A DNA stretch of 64,000 bases from an uncultured Bacteroidales bacterium (GTDB lineage: Bacteria > Bacteroidota > Bacteroidia > Bacteroidales > F082), in the NCBI GenBank assembly GCA_905234645.1, contig CAJOIS010000006.1, positions 1 to 64,000 on the forward strand. The letters are read 5' to 3'. How positions within the stretch are numbered: position 1 is the stretch's first letter; each line of letters starts with the position of its first letter. Below are positions 23,525 through 31,216 of the stretch, in pieces. The notes beneath the pieces are model-generated. The model did not search any database, was not told the origin of the DNA, and saw nothing but the letters and a program-made list of their open reading frames with translations. The translations under genes and the position numbers were made by a program.

Positions 23525-24853
23525 GGCTGCCGGTCCCTTGGATCTGATAATACGAATACGTAGTCGCTCCATCTCGGCGGGTTTAAAACGAATAATGCGT
23601 TTATAGCCGATGGTGGTCATCTCCTCGTCTGTCACGATGGGAAGCCATTTCCCGTTACGGTAGTAGTTGATGGAGAAACGTTCCACCCGTTGGCCTTGGG
23701 TAAGGTCTTCCTGAAGTGTCAAGAGGCTCAGTGTGGTGGGTTTTTCGAACGGATAGATGATTTCCTGGTGGTTGGAACGGGTGTCGCTGGTTGCAATGCG
23801 GCAGTCCTTCAACAGGTCATCGGCGAAGGTCTTTTGGAGGGTTTGATACCATTCCACGGCCCGTGTGGAGTCGGCGGCGCTGATCCTACCGTTGGGGTCG
23901 ACGGGGAAGTTGAGCAGCAGGTTGGCGTTGCGGCCCACGCTATGGTAATAGATGTCGAGCAGTTGTTCCAATGACTTAGGCTGTTCGTTTTCGTGGTAGA
24001 ACCATCCGGGGCGGATGGAGACGTCGACTTCGGCGGGCAGCCACGTGTCGCCGTCGGCGATGCCTGTGGCGAGCAGGCGCGTGTTGTTGAGGTCGTCGAA
24101 GTCCAGGGTGTAGGTCGACCAGCAGGTGCTGTTGGCCCTACCCTCTTCGTTGCCGATCCAGCGCAGGGTAGGCACGGTGCCGCCGAAGATCATCGTGTTG
24201 GGGTATTGGTCCCAGATGCGGTCGCGAGCTTCCTCATAATGGTAGTATTGTTCCGCTTTGATGGAGCGGGTCTCGTTGGCGCCGCCATACCATCCATTGC
24301 CGCCGTTGGCGCCGTCGAACCAGAACTCGAAAAAAGGCCCGTAGTGGTCCACCAGTTCTTGGATCTGTCGGTGGTACAATGCCACATATTCATCGCTGCC
24401 GTAGCTGGCCTGATGCCGGTCCCAAGGCGAGAGGTAGAGGCCAAATTTCAACCCATGTTTCCGGCAGGCTTGGCAAAGCTCTCCTACCACGTCGCCTTTA
24501 CCATCTTTATAGGGACTATTTTTGATGGAGTAGTCGGTTGTCTCGGTGGGCCAGAGGCAGAATCCATCGTGGTGTTTGGCGGTGAGGATCACTCCTTTCA
24601 TGCCGCAGGCTTTGAGGGTCAGCACCCATTGTTCACAATCTAAGTTCGTGGGGTTGAAGGTCTCGGGAGGTGTATCGCCGTAGCCCCATTCCATGTCGTT
24701 GAAGGTATTCAGTCCGAAGTGGATGAAGGCATAGGTCTCCATTTGTTGCCATTCCAGTTGCTGCTGGCTGGGAATAGGTCCTAGGGTTTGAGGTGGTTGG
24801 CTGCAGGATGCCAATAGGAACAGGATGGCGATGAATAGGGTTGTTTTTTTCAT
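23504..24853 (-). CDS. Alpha-L-fucosidase, GH29, lipoprotein, C-terminus altered by repeat
   Basis: Removes alpha-linked fucose from glycans. The 449-residue protein has a lipoprotein signal (LLASC, Cys17), the GH29 barrel with FIHFGLNTF, TAKHHDGFCLW, GLYLSPWDRH and FEFWFDGANGG, where Asp180 is the expected nucleophile, and a C-terminal beta domain (about 345-440). The final residues AVIASGA and the TAG stop come from the palindrome at 23421-23524. The C-terminal domain therefore ends abruptly after RIRIIRSKGP where relatives usually continue, so the gene was probably clipped by insertion; the catalytic barrel is intact. It lies 8 bases downstream of an Rpn-type nuclease gene and may be read from that promoter. 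No SusC/SusD pair is nearby, so this is not a classic polysaccharide locus. Confidence 0.9.
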   Translation of the reverse strand: MKKTTLFIAILFLLASCSQPPQTLGPIPSQQQLEWQQMETYAFIHFGLNTFNDMEWGYGDTPPETFNPTNLDCEQWVLTLKACGMKGVILTAKHHDGFCLWPTETTDYSIKNSPYKDGKGDVVGELCQACRKHGLKFGLYLSPWDRHQASYGSDEYVALYHRQIQELVDHYGPFFEFWFDGANGGNGWYGGANETRSIKAEQYYHYEEARDRIWDQYPNTMIFGGTVPTLRWIGNEEGRANSTCWSTYTLDFDDLNNTRLLATGIADGDTWLPAEVDVSIRPGWFYHENEQPKSLEQLLDIYYHSVGRNANLLLNFPVDPNGRISAADSTRAVEWYQTLQKTFADDLLKDCRIATSDTRSNHQEIIYPFEKPTTLSLLTLQEDLTQGQRVERFSINYYRNGKWLPIVTDEEMTTIGYKRIIRFKPAEMERLRIRIIRSKGPAAVIASGA

Positions 24854-24861
24854 ATGTGCGA

Positions 24862-25731
24862 TTATGGTTTGATTCCTGTGATTTGGGAGATGATCCCCTC
24901 ATCCACGCCCATGGCTTGAAGGTGTTGTAGCATGGTCAGGGAGGCTTCCTCGTATCCGTTTTCCCAGCCGCTTTCCCAACCATTCTCCCAGCCATCATCT
25001 CGGGCGGTCTCGATGACGTTTTTTTCGATGCACTTATTAAATAGGTAGTCTTCATAAGCCTTTCTCGTTGCATCGTCCATGCTAAGCACGCGAAGGCGTT
25101 CTCTTGCTTTCTGAAGGCCGGGCGCATTCGTGTCGGGACTGATATAGCCGGTTTTCAGGTAGCGAACCCACTCTTCCAGAGGTGTTGTCGCAGTTTCTTT
25201 TTCGAAGCTTCCCACTCTGATGATATAATACTCGGGGAAAATATCGTTTCTTTTCTTCTTTCTGATACGTTTTTTCCCTTGGCCGTTAAACAGGAGGGTA
25301 TCGCCCGTGTTGACACCTAGAAACACATTGGTTCCATGGTAGAGGTAATCTTGGCCGGTACCTAGGTTGAAATAGAGGATGCTGATGGAATAGACTTTTT
25401 TCACTTCATCATAGTACTGGCCTTCGGTGATATGCTCGGTGATGGCTTTCGACACGCCGAATAGGACGCGTTCTAGGTAATAGGCGTCAGGATCAAGTTG
25501 AATCTCTACAAGGATGATCTCGTCGTGGCTGTTTTTGGCCTTGATGTCCACCCGGTTGTATTTGTCGTCCTTATCCTTTTTATTGCTCTCACTCTCAAGG
25601 AGTTCAACTATCTTGACCTTTTCGTTGAAGAGTACAGTCAAGAGTCCTTCGAAGATCTCGAAATCGGCCTTGTCGCGCAGGATGTTCTTTGCAGCCCAGT
25701 CCAGTCTGATAAAACTATTGTCGGTAAACAT
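24862..25731 (-). CDS. Rpn family PD-(D/E)XK nuclease / putative transposase-like protein (copy 1)
   Basis: A 289-residue protein of the Rpn/PDDEXK transposase-like family common in Bacteroidota. FIRLDWAAKNILRDKADFEIFEGLL opens the domain, and NRVDIKAKNSHDEIILVEIQ supplies the D...ExQ nuclease core. The C-terminus has a short tandem of WENGWESGWENGYEE and the typical ending AMGVDEGIISQITGI. Members promote recombination through DNA nicking. The start at 25731 (MFTDNSFIRL) is preferred because the longer frame begins at a TTG inside the -7 box at 25756-25763. The fucosidase gene follows 8 bases downstream. Confidence 0.85.
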   Translation of the reverse strand: MFTDNSFIRLDWAAKNILRDKADFEIFEGLLTVLFNEKVKIVELLESESNKKDKDDKYNRVDIKAKNSHDEIILVEIQLDPDAYYLERVLFGVSKAITEHITEGQYYDEVKKVYSISILYFNLGTGQDYLYHGTNVFLGVNTGDTLLFNGQGKKRIRKKKRNDIFPEYYIIRVGSFEKETATTPLEEWVRYLKTGYISPDTNAPGLQKARERLRVLSMDDATRKAYEDYLFNKCIEKNVIETARDDGWENGWESGWENGYEEASLTMLQHLQAMGVDEGIISQITGIKP

Positions 25732-25755
25732 AATACACTGAATTAATATTTGCTG

Positions 25756-25763
25756 CAAAGATA
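25756..25763 (-). promoter_or_regulatory. -7 promoter box for Rpn copy 1 (and possibly fucosidase)
   Basis: TATCTTTG on the minus strand, exact consensus, 24 bases before the ATG at 25731. Confidence 0.65.
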
Positions 25764-25816
25764 TAACAAAAATATCCTTTTGTCAATAGGTAAATTTAAA
25801 TCTATTAGATTGATTT

Positions 25817-26101
25817 TCAACAAATTGTTGAAAATTTGGACTTACGTGAGGCGCGTGGCACCCATACCCATATTTCACCGGCTTCTTGCTTGGTGTCGAC
25901 GATGCCCAGTCGGCCGCCTTCGAAGGTGAAGCCCGTCTCGGTGGTCACCACCTTGATTAATGCAGCCACTTCGCCGTTTTGGTCGATGCGTTTGCCGTTG
26001 AGACTCGACGCCGCCCCATCATACGACTTCACACTGATGTTTTGGGATGAAGCCGAATATAACGACAAAAAAAACAGAGAGAGTATTACAAACCTTTTCA
26101 T
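25817..26101 (-). pseudogene. Truncated 5' fragment of a PEGA-family gene
   Basis: The 94 codons encode a signal peptide and the first ~70 residues of the PEGA-family N-terminal domain (SLNGKRIDQNGEVAALIKVV, GEIWVWVPRASRK), then switch to an unrelated tail SKFSTIC and stop. The segment 25845-26033 is almost base-for-base identical to 29145-29330 of the full-length gene ending at 27150, so it is a recent partial duplicate. The breakpoint is near 25842. A promoter box survives at 26130-26137. The product would be a small secreted fragment, probably non-functional. Confidence 0.8.
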
Positions 26102-26129
26102 ATGTGCCTTTTGAATTCCATTCGAGGCA

Positions 26130-26137
26130 CAAATTTA
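26130..26137 (-). promoter_or_regulatory. -7 box before the truncated PEGA gene
   Basis: TAAATTTG on the minus strand fits TAnnTTTG and lies 28 bases before the ATG at 26101. It overlaps the stop region of the upstream Rpn gene. Confidence 0.45.
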
Positions 26138-27007
26138 AGAAAAATCTTTAACGCCAGTTACTTGGAAGATGGTTTCAGCATCAATGCCCAGTGCTTTCAT
26201 TTTTCGGGCGTTTTCGAGATTGGCTTCCTCTCGACCCAGGATGCGTCCGCCTTCTATCTCATTGTAGGTATCCAAATAGACCTTGGCGCTACGCTCGTAG
26301 GCAAGTTGTTGATCCGGTGTGAAGTTGGCGTACTCAGCCTGCTCGTATAGCTTATGAAAGATATCCTCATCCAGCTCTTCTGGGTAGTCGTCGTATCGCC
26401 AGAGATTGTATAGCGCATAGATCCATTTCTCCCGAGGAGTGACGGGTTTAAGGTCAATATGGTCCAGTTTAGGCATCTCCAGATAAAAGAGTGTGAGTTT
26501 GTCGTAAAAGACATGATGGTCGTCAACATCGGTGAGCATCACCTTATGAAAGTAGATATTGGAGGCATATTCCCACTTTGGAAACGTGAAATTCATAATG
26601 GCAATTAGGTAAACTTCGTTCAGACGATAGTTCCATTTTTTTTCATCTTTCTTATTCTTTAAGCGTCTTTTGCCAAGGCTGACAGCGGTTTCATTCAAAC
26701 CTTGGTCACGGATCGGTTTTGCCGCATAATACACGGTGCGGTCCTTGAAGAAGGGTTTCCAGCAGTTCTGCATCTCCACAACGAATTGTCGTTTGTTTTG
26801 GGTTTCGGAATACACATCAAAATAATTTGCGCGGGTACCATTGAATTCCCCAATTTGTTCAACGTTTTTGTAAACGAGGTCTACGATGGGGTCGTTAGGG
26901 TTTTCGATAATAGCATTAAGAAAACTAATTAAAAGTTCCTTGCCGGCTTCAGTGGCGAACAACTTCTTGAATCCGTAATCGACGAATGGATTAATATAAT
27001 TACTCAT
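26135..27007 (-). CDS. Rpn family PD-(D/E)XK nuclease / putative transposase-like protein (copy 2)
   Basis: A 290-residue relative of the gene at 24862, of the subgroup with the opening YINPFVDYGFKKLF. The nuclease core reads NYFDVYSETQNKRQFVVEMQ (D...ExQ). KPIRDQGLNE, PKLDHIDLKPVTPREKWIY and a C-terminal KMKALGIDAETIFQVTGV are family features. The start at 27007 (MSNYINPF) matches the usual N-terminus; a frame 51 bases longer exists but adds an atypical hydrophobic stretch. It sits between the truncated PEGA copy and the large PEGA array, a position consistent with a part in the local rearrangements. No clear -7 box was found. Confidence 0.85.
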   Translation of the reverse strand: MSNYINPFVDYGFKKLFATEAGKELLISFLNAIIENPNDPIVDLVYKNVEQIGEFNGTRANYFDVYSETQNKRQFVVEMQNCWKPFFKDRTVYYAAKPIRDQGLNETAVSLGKRRLKNKKDEKKWNYRLNEVYLIAIMNFTFPKWEYASNIYFHKVMLTDVDDHHVFYDKLTLFYLEMPKLDHIDLKPVTPREKWIYALYNLWRYDDYPEELDEDIFHKLYEQAEYANFTPDQQLAYERSAKVYLDTYNEIEGGRILGREEANLENARKMKALGIDAETIFQVTGVKDFS

Positions 27008-27149
27008 AATAACAAAATATTTTAGGCTGTAAATATACAAAGAAAAACATTTTGTCAAGAAAAAACAGAAAATTTTTTCAAATAATTTTATTTGAATTTT
27101 GTAGACAATTTGGAACCAGTTTTAGGTAGGAGTAAGAAAACCCGTTTCA

Positions 27150-29396
27150 TTATTCTAGTTCTTTTAGTCTTGTCTTTGCTCTTTCATCGCCTTGGTCGGC
27201 GGCTTTTTGATACCATTTTTTAGCTTCGCTGAGGCTTTTTCTAACACCATTGCCGTTTTCATACATGGTTCCCATATTCCATTGTGCGGTAGCATTCCCC
27301 TGCTCAGCAGCTTTTTGATACCATTTCACGGCTTCCTTATAGTCTTGTTTGACACCATGGCCCTTTTCATACATATATCCCAAACTAACCTGCCCATTAG
27401 GCTCTCCCTGTTCAGCGGCTTTGCGATACCATTTTACGGCCTCGTCGTAGTTCTGTTCCACGCCATTTCCTGAATTATATAAACTACCGAGATTATGCTG
27501 TGCCAAAGCACGCCCTTGTTCAGCTGCTTTGCGAAACCATTTCGCAGCCTCCTGATAATCTTGTTTCACCCCTAGTCCTTTATAATACAAAATTCCCAAT
27601 GAGGATTGTGAATTAGCTGCACCCTGATCAGCTGCCTTTCGAAACCACTTAGCCGCTTCTTCGTAGTCTTGCGTTACCCCACTACCATAATAATACATTA
27701 ATCCGATAAAATGTTGTGAATTAGCGTATCCTTGCTCTGCCGATAACCGATACCACTCTAATGCCTTTTCGTAATCTTGAGGTACCCCAGCTCCCTGATA
27801 ATACAGACTTCCCAACCCGTATTGGGCATATTTAAAACCCTGTTCCGCTGACAAACGGAAATACCTTTCCGCCTGAGCATAATCCTTTTCGACTCCTGTT
27901 CCATGCACATAGCACCATCCCAGGTTGTTTTGCGACCGATCAAGACCCTGTTCGGCAGCCAGACGGTACCACTTTACGGATTCGGCGTAATCCTGTGGTA
28001 CGCCATAACCGCCATCATACAATCTTCCCATGCCATTCTGTCCTACCGCATTGCCGTGTTCTGCTGCTTCACGGTAGCATTTCAGGGCTTCTTCATAATT
28101 TTTGGCATCGAAATAGTCGTCGCCTTTTTTGGCCAATTCATTGTAATCGACGTTATCCATCGTCACCTTCATCTGTTTGCGCTCGTCTTTACTAATGGTT
28201 ACGGTTTCAACGAAGTCGTTATAACCCTCCTTGGTCAGTTTAATCACATGGGGCCCGATTAGGATCTCGTTGATGGACTTTGGCGTGGTGCCCACCTCTT
28301 GGCCGTCGATGAAGAGTTGGCAGATTCGCGGGGTGCTTTCCAGCATCAGCGAGCCGTAGATGGGTCTCGGTGCAGGCAGTGTGATGGACTGTCCGTTCAT
28401 CTCAGGGGTGATTTCTGTGGATAGCAGTGAGGTCTCGTAATTGGGGCGTTTGCATTCCACCTTGTAGATGCCGCGTCCGAGCTGTCCGGTCCAGGTACCG
28501 ATGCCTTTCCGTTCGTCGTTGACCCAGATCTCGGCATCGGCGTCGCCATCGACCTTGAGGGTCACATCGGCATAGTCGGCGCCAAGCTCAGGTGCAACTC
28601 GGGTGGTCTCATTGTCGTTGACGGTCACCGTTCCGCTATAGGTATTATACATCTTTTTGACGACGCGTACGGAGTGAGGTCCACTCTTCAGCGCCTCGCT
28701 CTTGCAGGGGGCTTTCCCTATCAGGATGTTGTCGACATAAACGCTGGCGTCGTTGAGGTTGCCTGTGCCGGGCACTTCGATCCAGCCGAAGTTGGGTTGG
28801 AGTGTGACGGTCACGAATTTGGTGTTGTTGGGATCGTCGACGGTGACTTTGCCGGCATCGGGATGGTAGTTGAGTGTCTGTACCCGGTAGGAATAGGTGC
28901 CAAATTCGACGTATTTCTGGGCGACGCCATCGGCATCCAGTTCCCATATCTGGTCGTTCACCTCGAGAGTGGCGTTGGGCGGGGTGATTTGGAACGTCAG
29001 GTATTGTTGGCGTATTGTTTTCTTGACATGGGTTTCAATCACATCGGTGGTGAGCACCATCTCGTAGGTGCGTTCCGCTTCGATCTCGACGGGGAACATA
29101 TAGTCGCGCAGAACACCAAGTTGCGGATGTTTGATGGTGATCTTACGTGAGGCGCGTGGCACCCATACCCATATCTCACCGGCTTCCTGCTTGGTGTCGA
29201 CGATGCCCAGTCGGCCGCCTTCGAAGATGAAGCCCGTCTCGGTGGTCACCACCTTGATTAATGCAGCCACTTCGCCGTTTTGGTCGATGCGTTTGCCGTT
29301 GAGACTCGACGCCGCCCCATCATACGCCGAAATGTTTTGGGCGGTTGCGCCCAAAACCAATGAGACCCATATGAGTAGTAAGAAAAACCGTTTCAT
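27150..29396 (-). CDS. PEGA-Sel1 protein 1 (748 aa)
   Basis: Signal peptide 1-19; family N-terminal domain 20-~125 (GKRIDQNGEVAALIKVV, GEIWVWVPRASRKITIKHP, FPVEIEAERTYEMVL). Four PEGA-type units of ~70 residues follow (~129-200, 201-275, 276-347, 348-417), with GWIEV..GNLNDASVYVDNI, DAEIWVNDERKG and QLFIDGQEVGTTPKSINE. Residues ~430-745 are about eight Sel1 repeats (DYAESVKWYRLAAEQG...LGWCYVHGTGV), a TPR-like scaffold for protein binding. PEGA units are small surface/envelope beta domains; the protein should be periplasmic or surface-exposed. The ATG shares one base with the stop of the upstream paralogue (TAATG), so they are translationally coupled. It is the last gene of the 43.6-27.1 kb operon. 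Confidence 0.85.
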   Translation of the reverse strand: MKRFFLLLIWVSLVLGATAQNISAYDGAASSLNGKRIDQNGEVAALIKVVTTETGFIFEGGRLGIVDTKQEAGEIWVWVPRASRKITIKHPQLGVLRDYMFPVEIEAERTYEMVLTTDVIETHVKKTIRQQYLTFQITPPNATLEVNDQIWELDADGVAQKYVEFGTYSYRVQTLNYHPDAGKVTVDDPNNTKFVTVTLQPNFGWIEVPGTGNLNDASVYVDNILIGKAPCKSEALKSGPHSVRVVKKMYNTYSGTVTVNDNETTRVAPELGADYADVTLKVDGDADAEIWVNDERKGIGTWTGQLGRGIYKVECKRPNYETSLLSTEITPEMNGQSITLPAPRPIYGSLMLESTPRICQLFIDGQEVGTTPKSINEILIGPHVIKLTKEGYNDFVETVTISKDERKQMKVTMDNVDYNELAKKGDDYFDAKNYEEALKCYREAAEHGNAVGQNGMGRLYDGGYGVPQDYAESVKWYRLAAEQGLDRSQNNLGWCYVHGTGVEKDYAQAERYFRLSAEQGFKYAQYGLGSLYYQGAGVPQDYEKALEWYRLSAEQGYANSQHFIGLMYYYGSGVTQDYEEAAKWFRKAADQGAANSQSSLGILYYKGLGVKQDYQEAAKWFRKAAEQGRALAQHNLGSLYNSGNGVEQNYDEAVKWYRKAAEQGEPNGQVSLGYMYEKGHGVKQDYKEAVKWYQKAAEQGNATAQWNMGTMYENGNGVRKSLSEAKKWYQKAADQGDERAKTRLKELE

Positions 29397-31216
29397 TATT
29401 TTAATACTTTCAGTCTGTTCTTTGCATCTTCATAGCCTTGGTCGGCGGCCTTTTGGTACCATTTTTTGGCTTCGCTGATGCTTTTTGTGACGCCATCGCC
29501 GTATTCATACATGATTCCCATATTATATTGAGCGTAAACATTTCCCTGTTCAGCGGCTTTGCGATACCACTTCACTGCTTCAGCATAGTCTTGATCGACA
29601 CCATAGCCCTTTGTATACATCACACCCATATTACATTGTGCGGAGGCGTCTCCCCGTTCGGCGGCTTTTCGATACCATTTCACAGCTTCAGTATAGTCTT
29701 TTGCGACACCATATCCATTTTCATACATCACACCCAAATTATGTTGTGCGGAAGCATTTCCCTGTTCGGCGGCTTTTCGATACCATTTCACAGCTTCCAC
29801 ATTATCTTTTGTAACACCTAGACCTTTGCTGTACATATATCCAAAATAGGCTTGCGCAGAACTATTCCCTTGTTCAGCCGCAGGTCGGAACCATTTGGCA
29901 GCTTCGGCGTAATCTTTCTTATTATAGGCTTCTTTCCCTTTGGCGAAGTAATCCGTATTGGAAAGTGTTGCCGACACCTGTTTGCGTTCGCCTTTGGTGA
30001 TGGTAATTTGTTCGGTATAATCGGCATAGCCGTCTTTAGTGAGTTTCAGTTCATGTGGGCCGATGAGGATTTTGGAGATGGAGTTGGGAGTCTCCCCCAT
30101 GGGCTCGCCATCGATGAAGATTTTGGCGAAATCGGGCGTGCTTTCCACATTCAATGAGCCGTAGATGGGGGTCGGGGGCATCAGGGTGATGGTCTGCCCG
30201 TTCATCGTGTTGGTAATCTCTTTGGTGGTCACCGTGGGTTCGTGGTTGGGTTTGCGGCTTTCGATGCGATAGGTGCCAGATGCCAGGTCGCCTGTCCAAG
30301 TATGGGTGCCTCTCCTCTCCCCGTTCACCCATATCTCGGCATCGCCGTCCACGGTGAGGGTCACATGGGCGAAGTCGGCCGTTAACGTAGGTGAAAGCAC
30401 GCTCGTTTTGTTGTCGGTGACGGTGACGCGTTCGGTATAGGGCGCATACATCTCCTTAGCGATTTTCACAGTATGTTCACCGCTCTTCAAACTCTCGCTC
30501 TTACAGGGGGCTTTGCCAATCAAGGCGTTGTCGATGTAGACGCTGGCGCCTTGGAGGTTGTCGCCTTTCACCTCGATCCAACCGAAGTTGGGTTGAAGGG
30601 TGATGGTCACGGTTTTTTTGTTTTCGGGATCGTCGACGGTCACCCTGCCTGCTTCGGGATGGTAGTTGGGCGCTTGCACACGGTAGGTATAGGTGCCGAA
30701 GTTCACGAACTTGCGGGCCGTTCCTTCCGCCGAGACGGTCCATAGTTGGTCGTCCACCTCAAGGGCGGCATCGGGCGGGGTGATTTGGAAGATGAGGTAT
30801 TGTTGTGTGATGGCTTCCTCAACGGTAGTGACAACCTTGGCGGTGGTGAGTACCATCTCGTAGGTGCGTTCAGACTCAATCCCTTCGGGGAACATGTAGT
30901 CGCGCAGCACGCCGAGTTGTTGGTGCAGTATGGTAATCTTGCGAAGCCCTCTGGGCACCCACACCCATATCTCGCCGTTGCGCTGCTTGGTATCGATGAT
31001 CCCCAGGGTGCCTCCTTCGAAGGTGAAGCCTTTTTCGGTGGTCACTACCTTGATCAAGGCAGCTACTTGACCGTTTTGGTCGATGCGTTTGCCCTCGATG
31101 CTAGAGGCAGTCATGTCGGTCTCCAAAGCCCTGAACGACTTCACGCTGATGTTTTGGGCGGTTGCACCCAAAACCAATGAGACCCATGTGAGTAGTAAGA
31201 AAACCCGTTTCATCAT
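29396..31216 (-). CDS. PEGA-Sel1 protein 2 (606 aa)
   Basis: Same plan as its downstream neighbour but shorter: signal peptide to ~residue 21, N-terminal family domain with MTASSIEGKRIDQNG and VWVPRGLRKITILHQQ, four PEGA-type units to ~residue 420, then about five Sel1 repeats (~430-600). Repeats such as EAVKWYRKAAEQGNASAQHN are nearly identical to each other. Its Sel1 block and both gene ends share almost identical DNA with the gene at 31213-33252, which points to recent duplication or gene conversion. Its start overlaps the stop of the upstream paralogue by 4 bases (ATGA). Confidence 0.85.
   Translation of the reverse strand: MMKRVFLLLTWVSLVLGATAQNISVKSFRALETDMTASSIEGKRIDQNGQVAALIKVVTTEKGFTFEGGTLGIIDTKQRNGEIWVWVPRGLRKITILHQQLGVLRDYMFPEGIESERTYEMVLTTAKVVTTVEEAITQQYLIFQITPPDAALEVDDQLWTVSAEGTARKFVNFGTYTYRVQAPNYHPEAGRVTVDDPENKKTVTITLQPNFGWIEVKGDNLQGASVYIDNALIGKAPCKSESLKSGEHTVKIAKEMYAPYTERVTVTDNKTSVLSPTLTADFAHVTLTVDGDAEIWVNGERRGTHTWTGDLASGTYRIESRKPNHEPTVTTKEITNTMNGQTITLMPPTPIYGSLNVESTPDFAKIFIDGEPMGETPNSISKILIGPHELKLTKDGYADYTEQITITKGERKQVSATLSNTDYFAKGKEAYNKKDYAEAAKWFRPAAEQGNSSAQAYFGYMYSKGLGVTKDNVEAVKWYRKAAEQGNASAQHNLGVMYENGYGVAKDYTEAVKWYRKAAERGDASAQCNMGVMYTKGYGVDQDYAEAVKWYRKAAEQGNVYAQYNMGIMYEYGDGVTKSISEAKKWYQKAADQGYEDAKNRLKVLK

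Noticed and set aside
23504-24853. Polysaccharide utilisation locus around the fucosidase
   Set aside because: No SusC/SusD pair, hybrid two-component sensor or other glycoside hydrolase within the window.
27150-28110. Sel1 region as a leucine-rich or VNTR low-complexity artefact
   Set aside because: Unit length (~36 residues) and pattern (AxxWYxxAAxQGxxxAQxxLGxxYxxGxGV) match true Sel1 repeats in frame.
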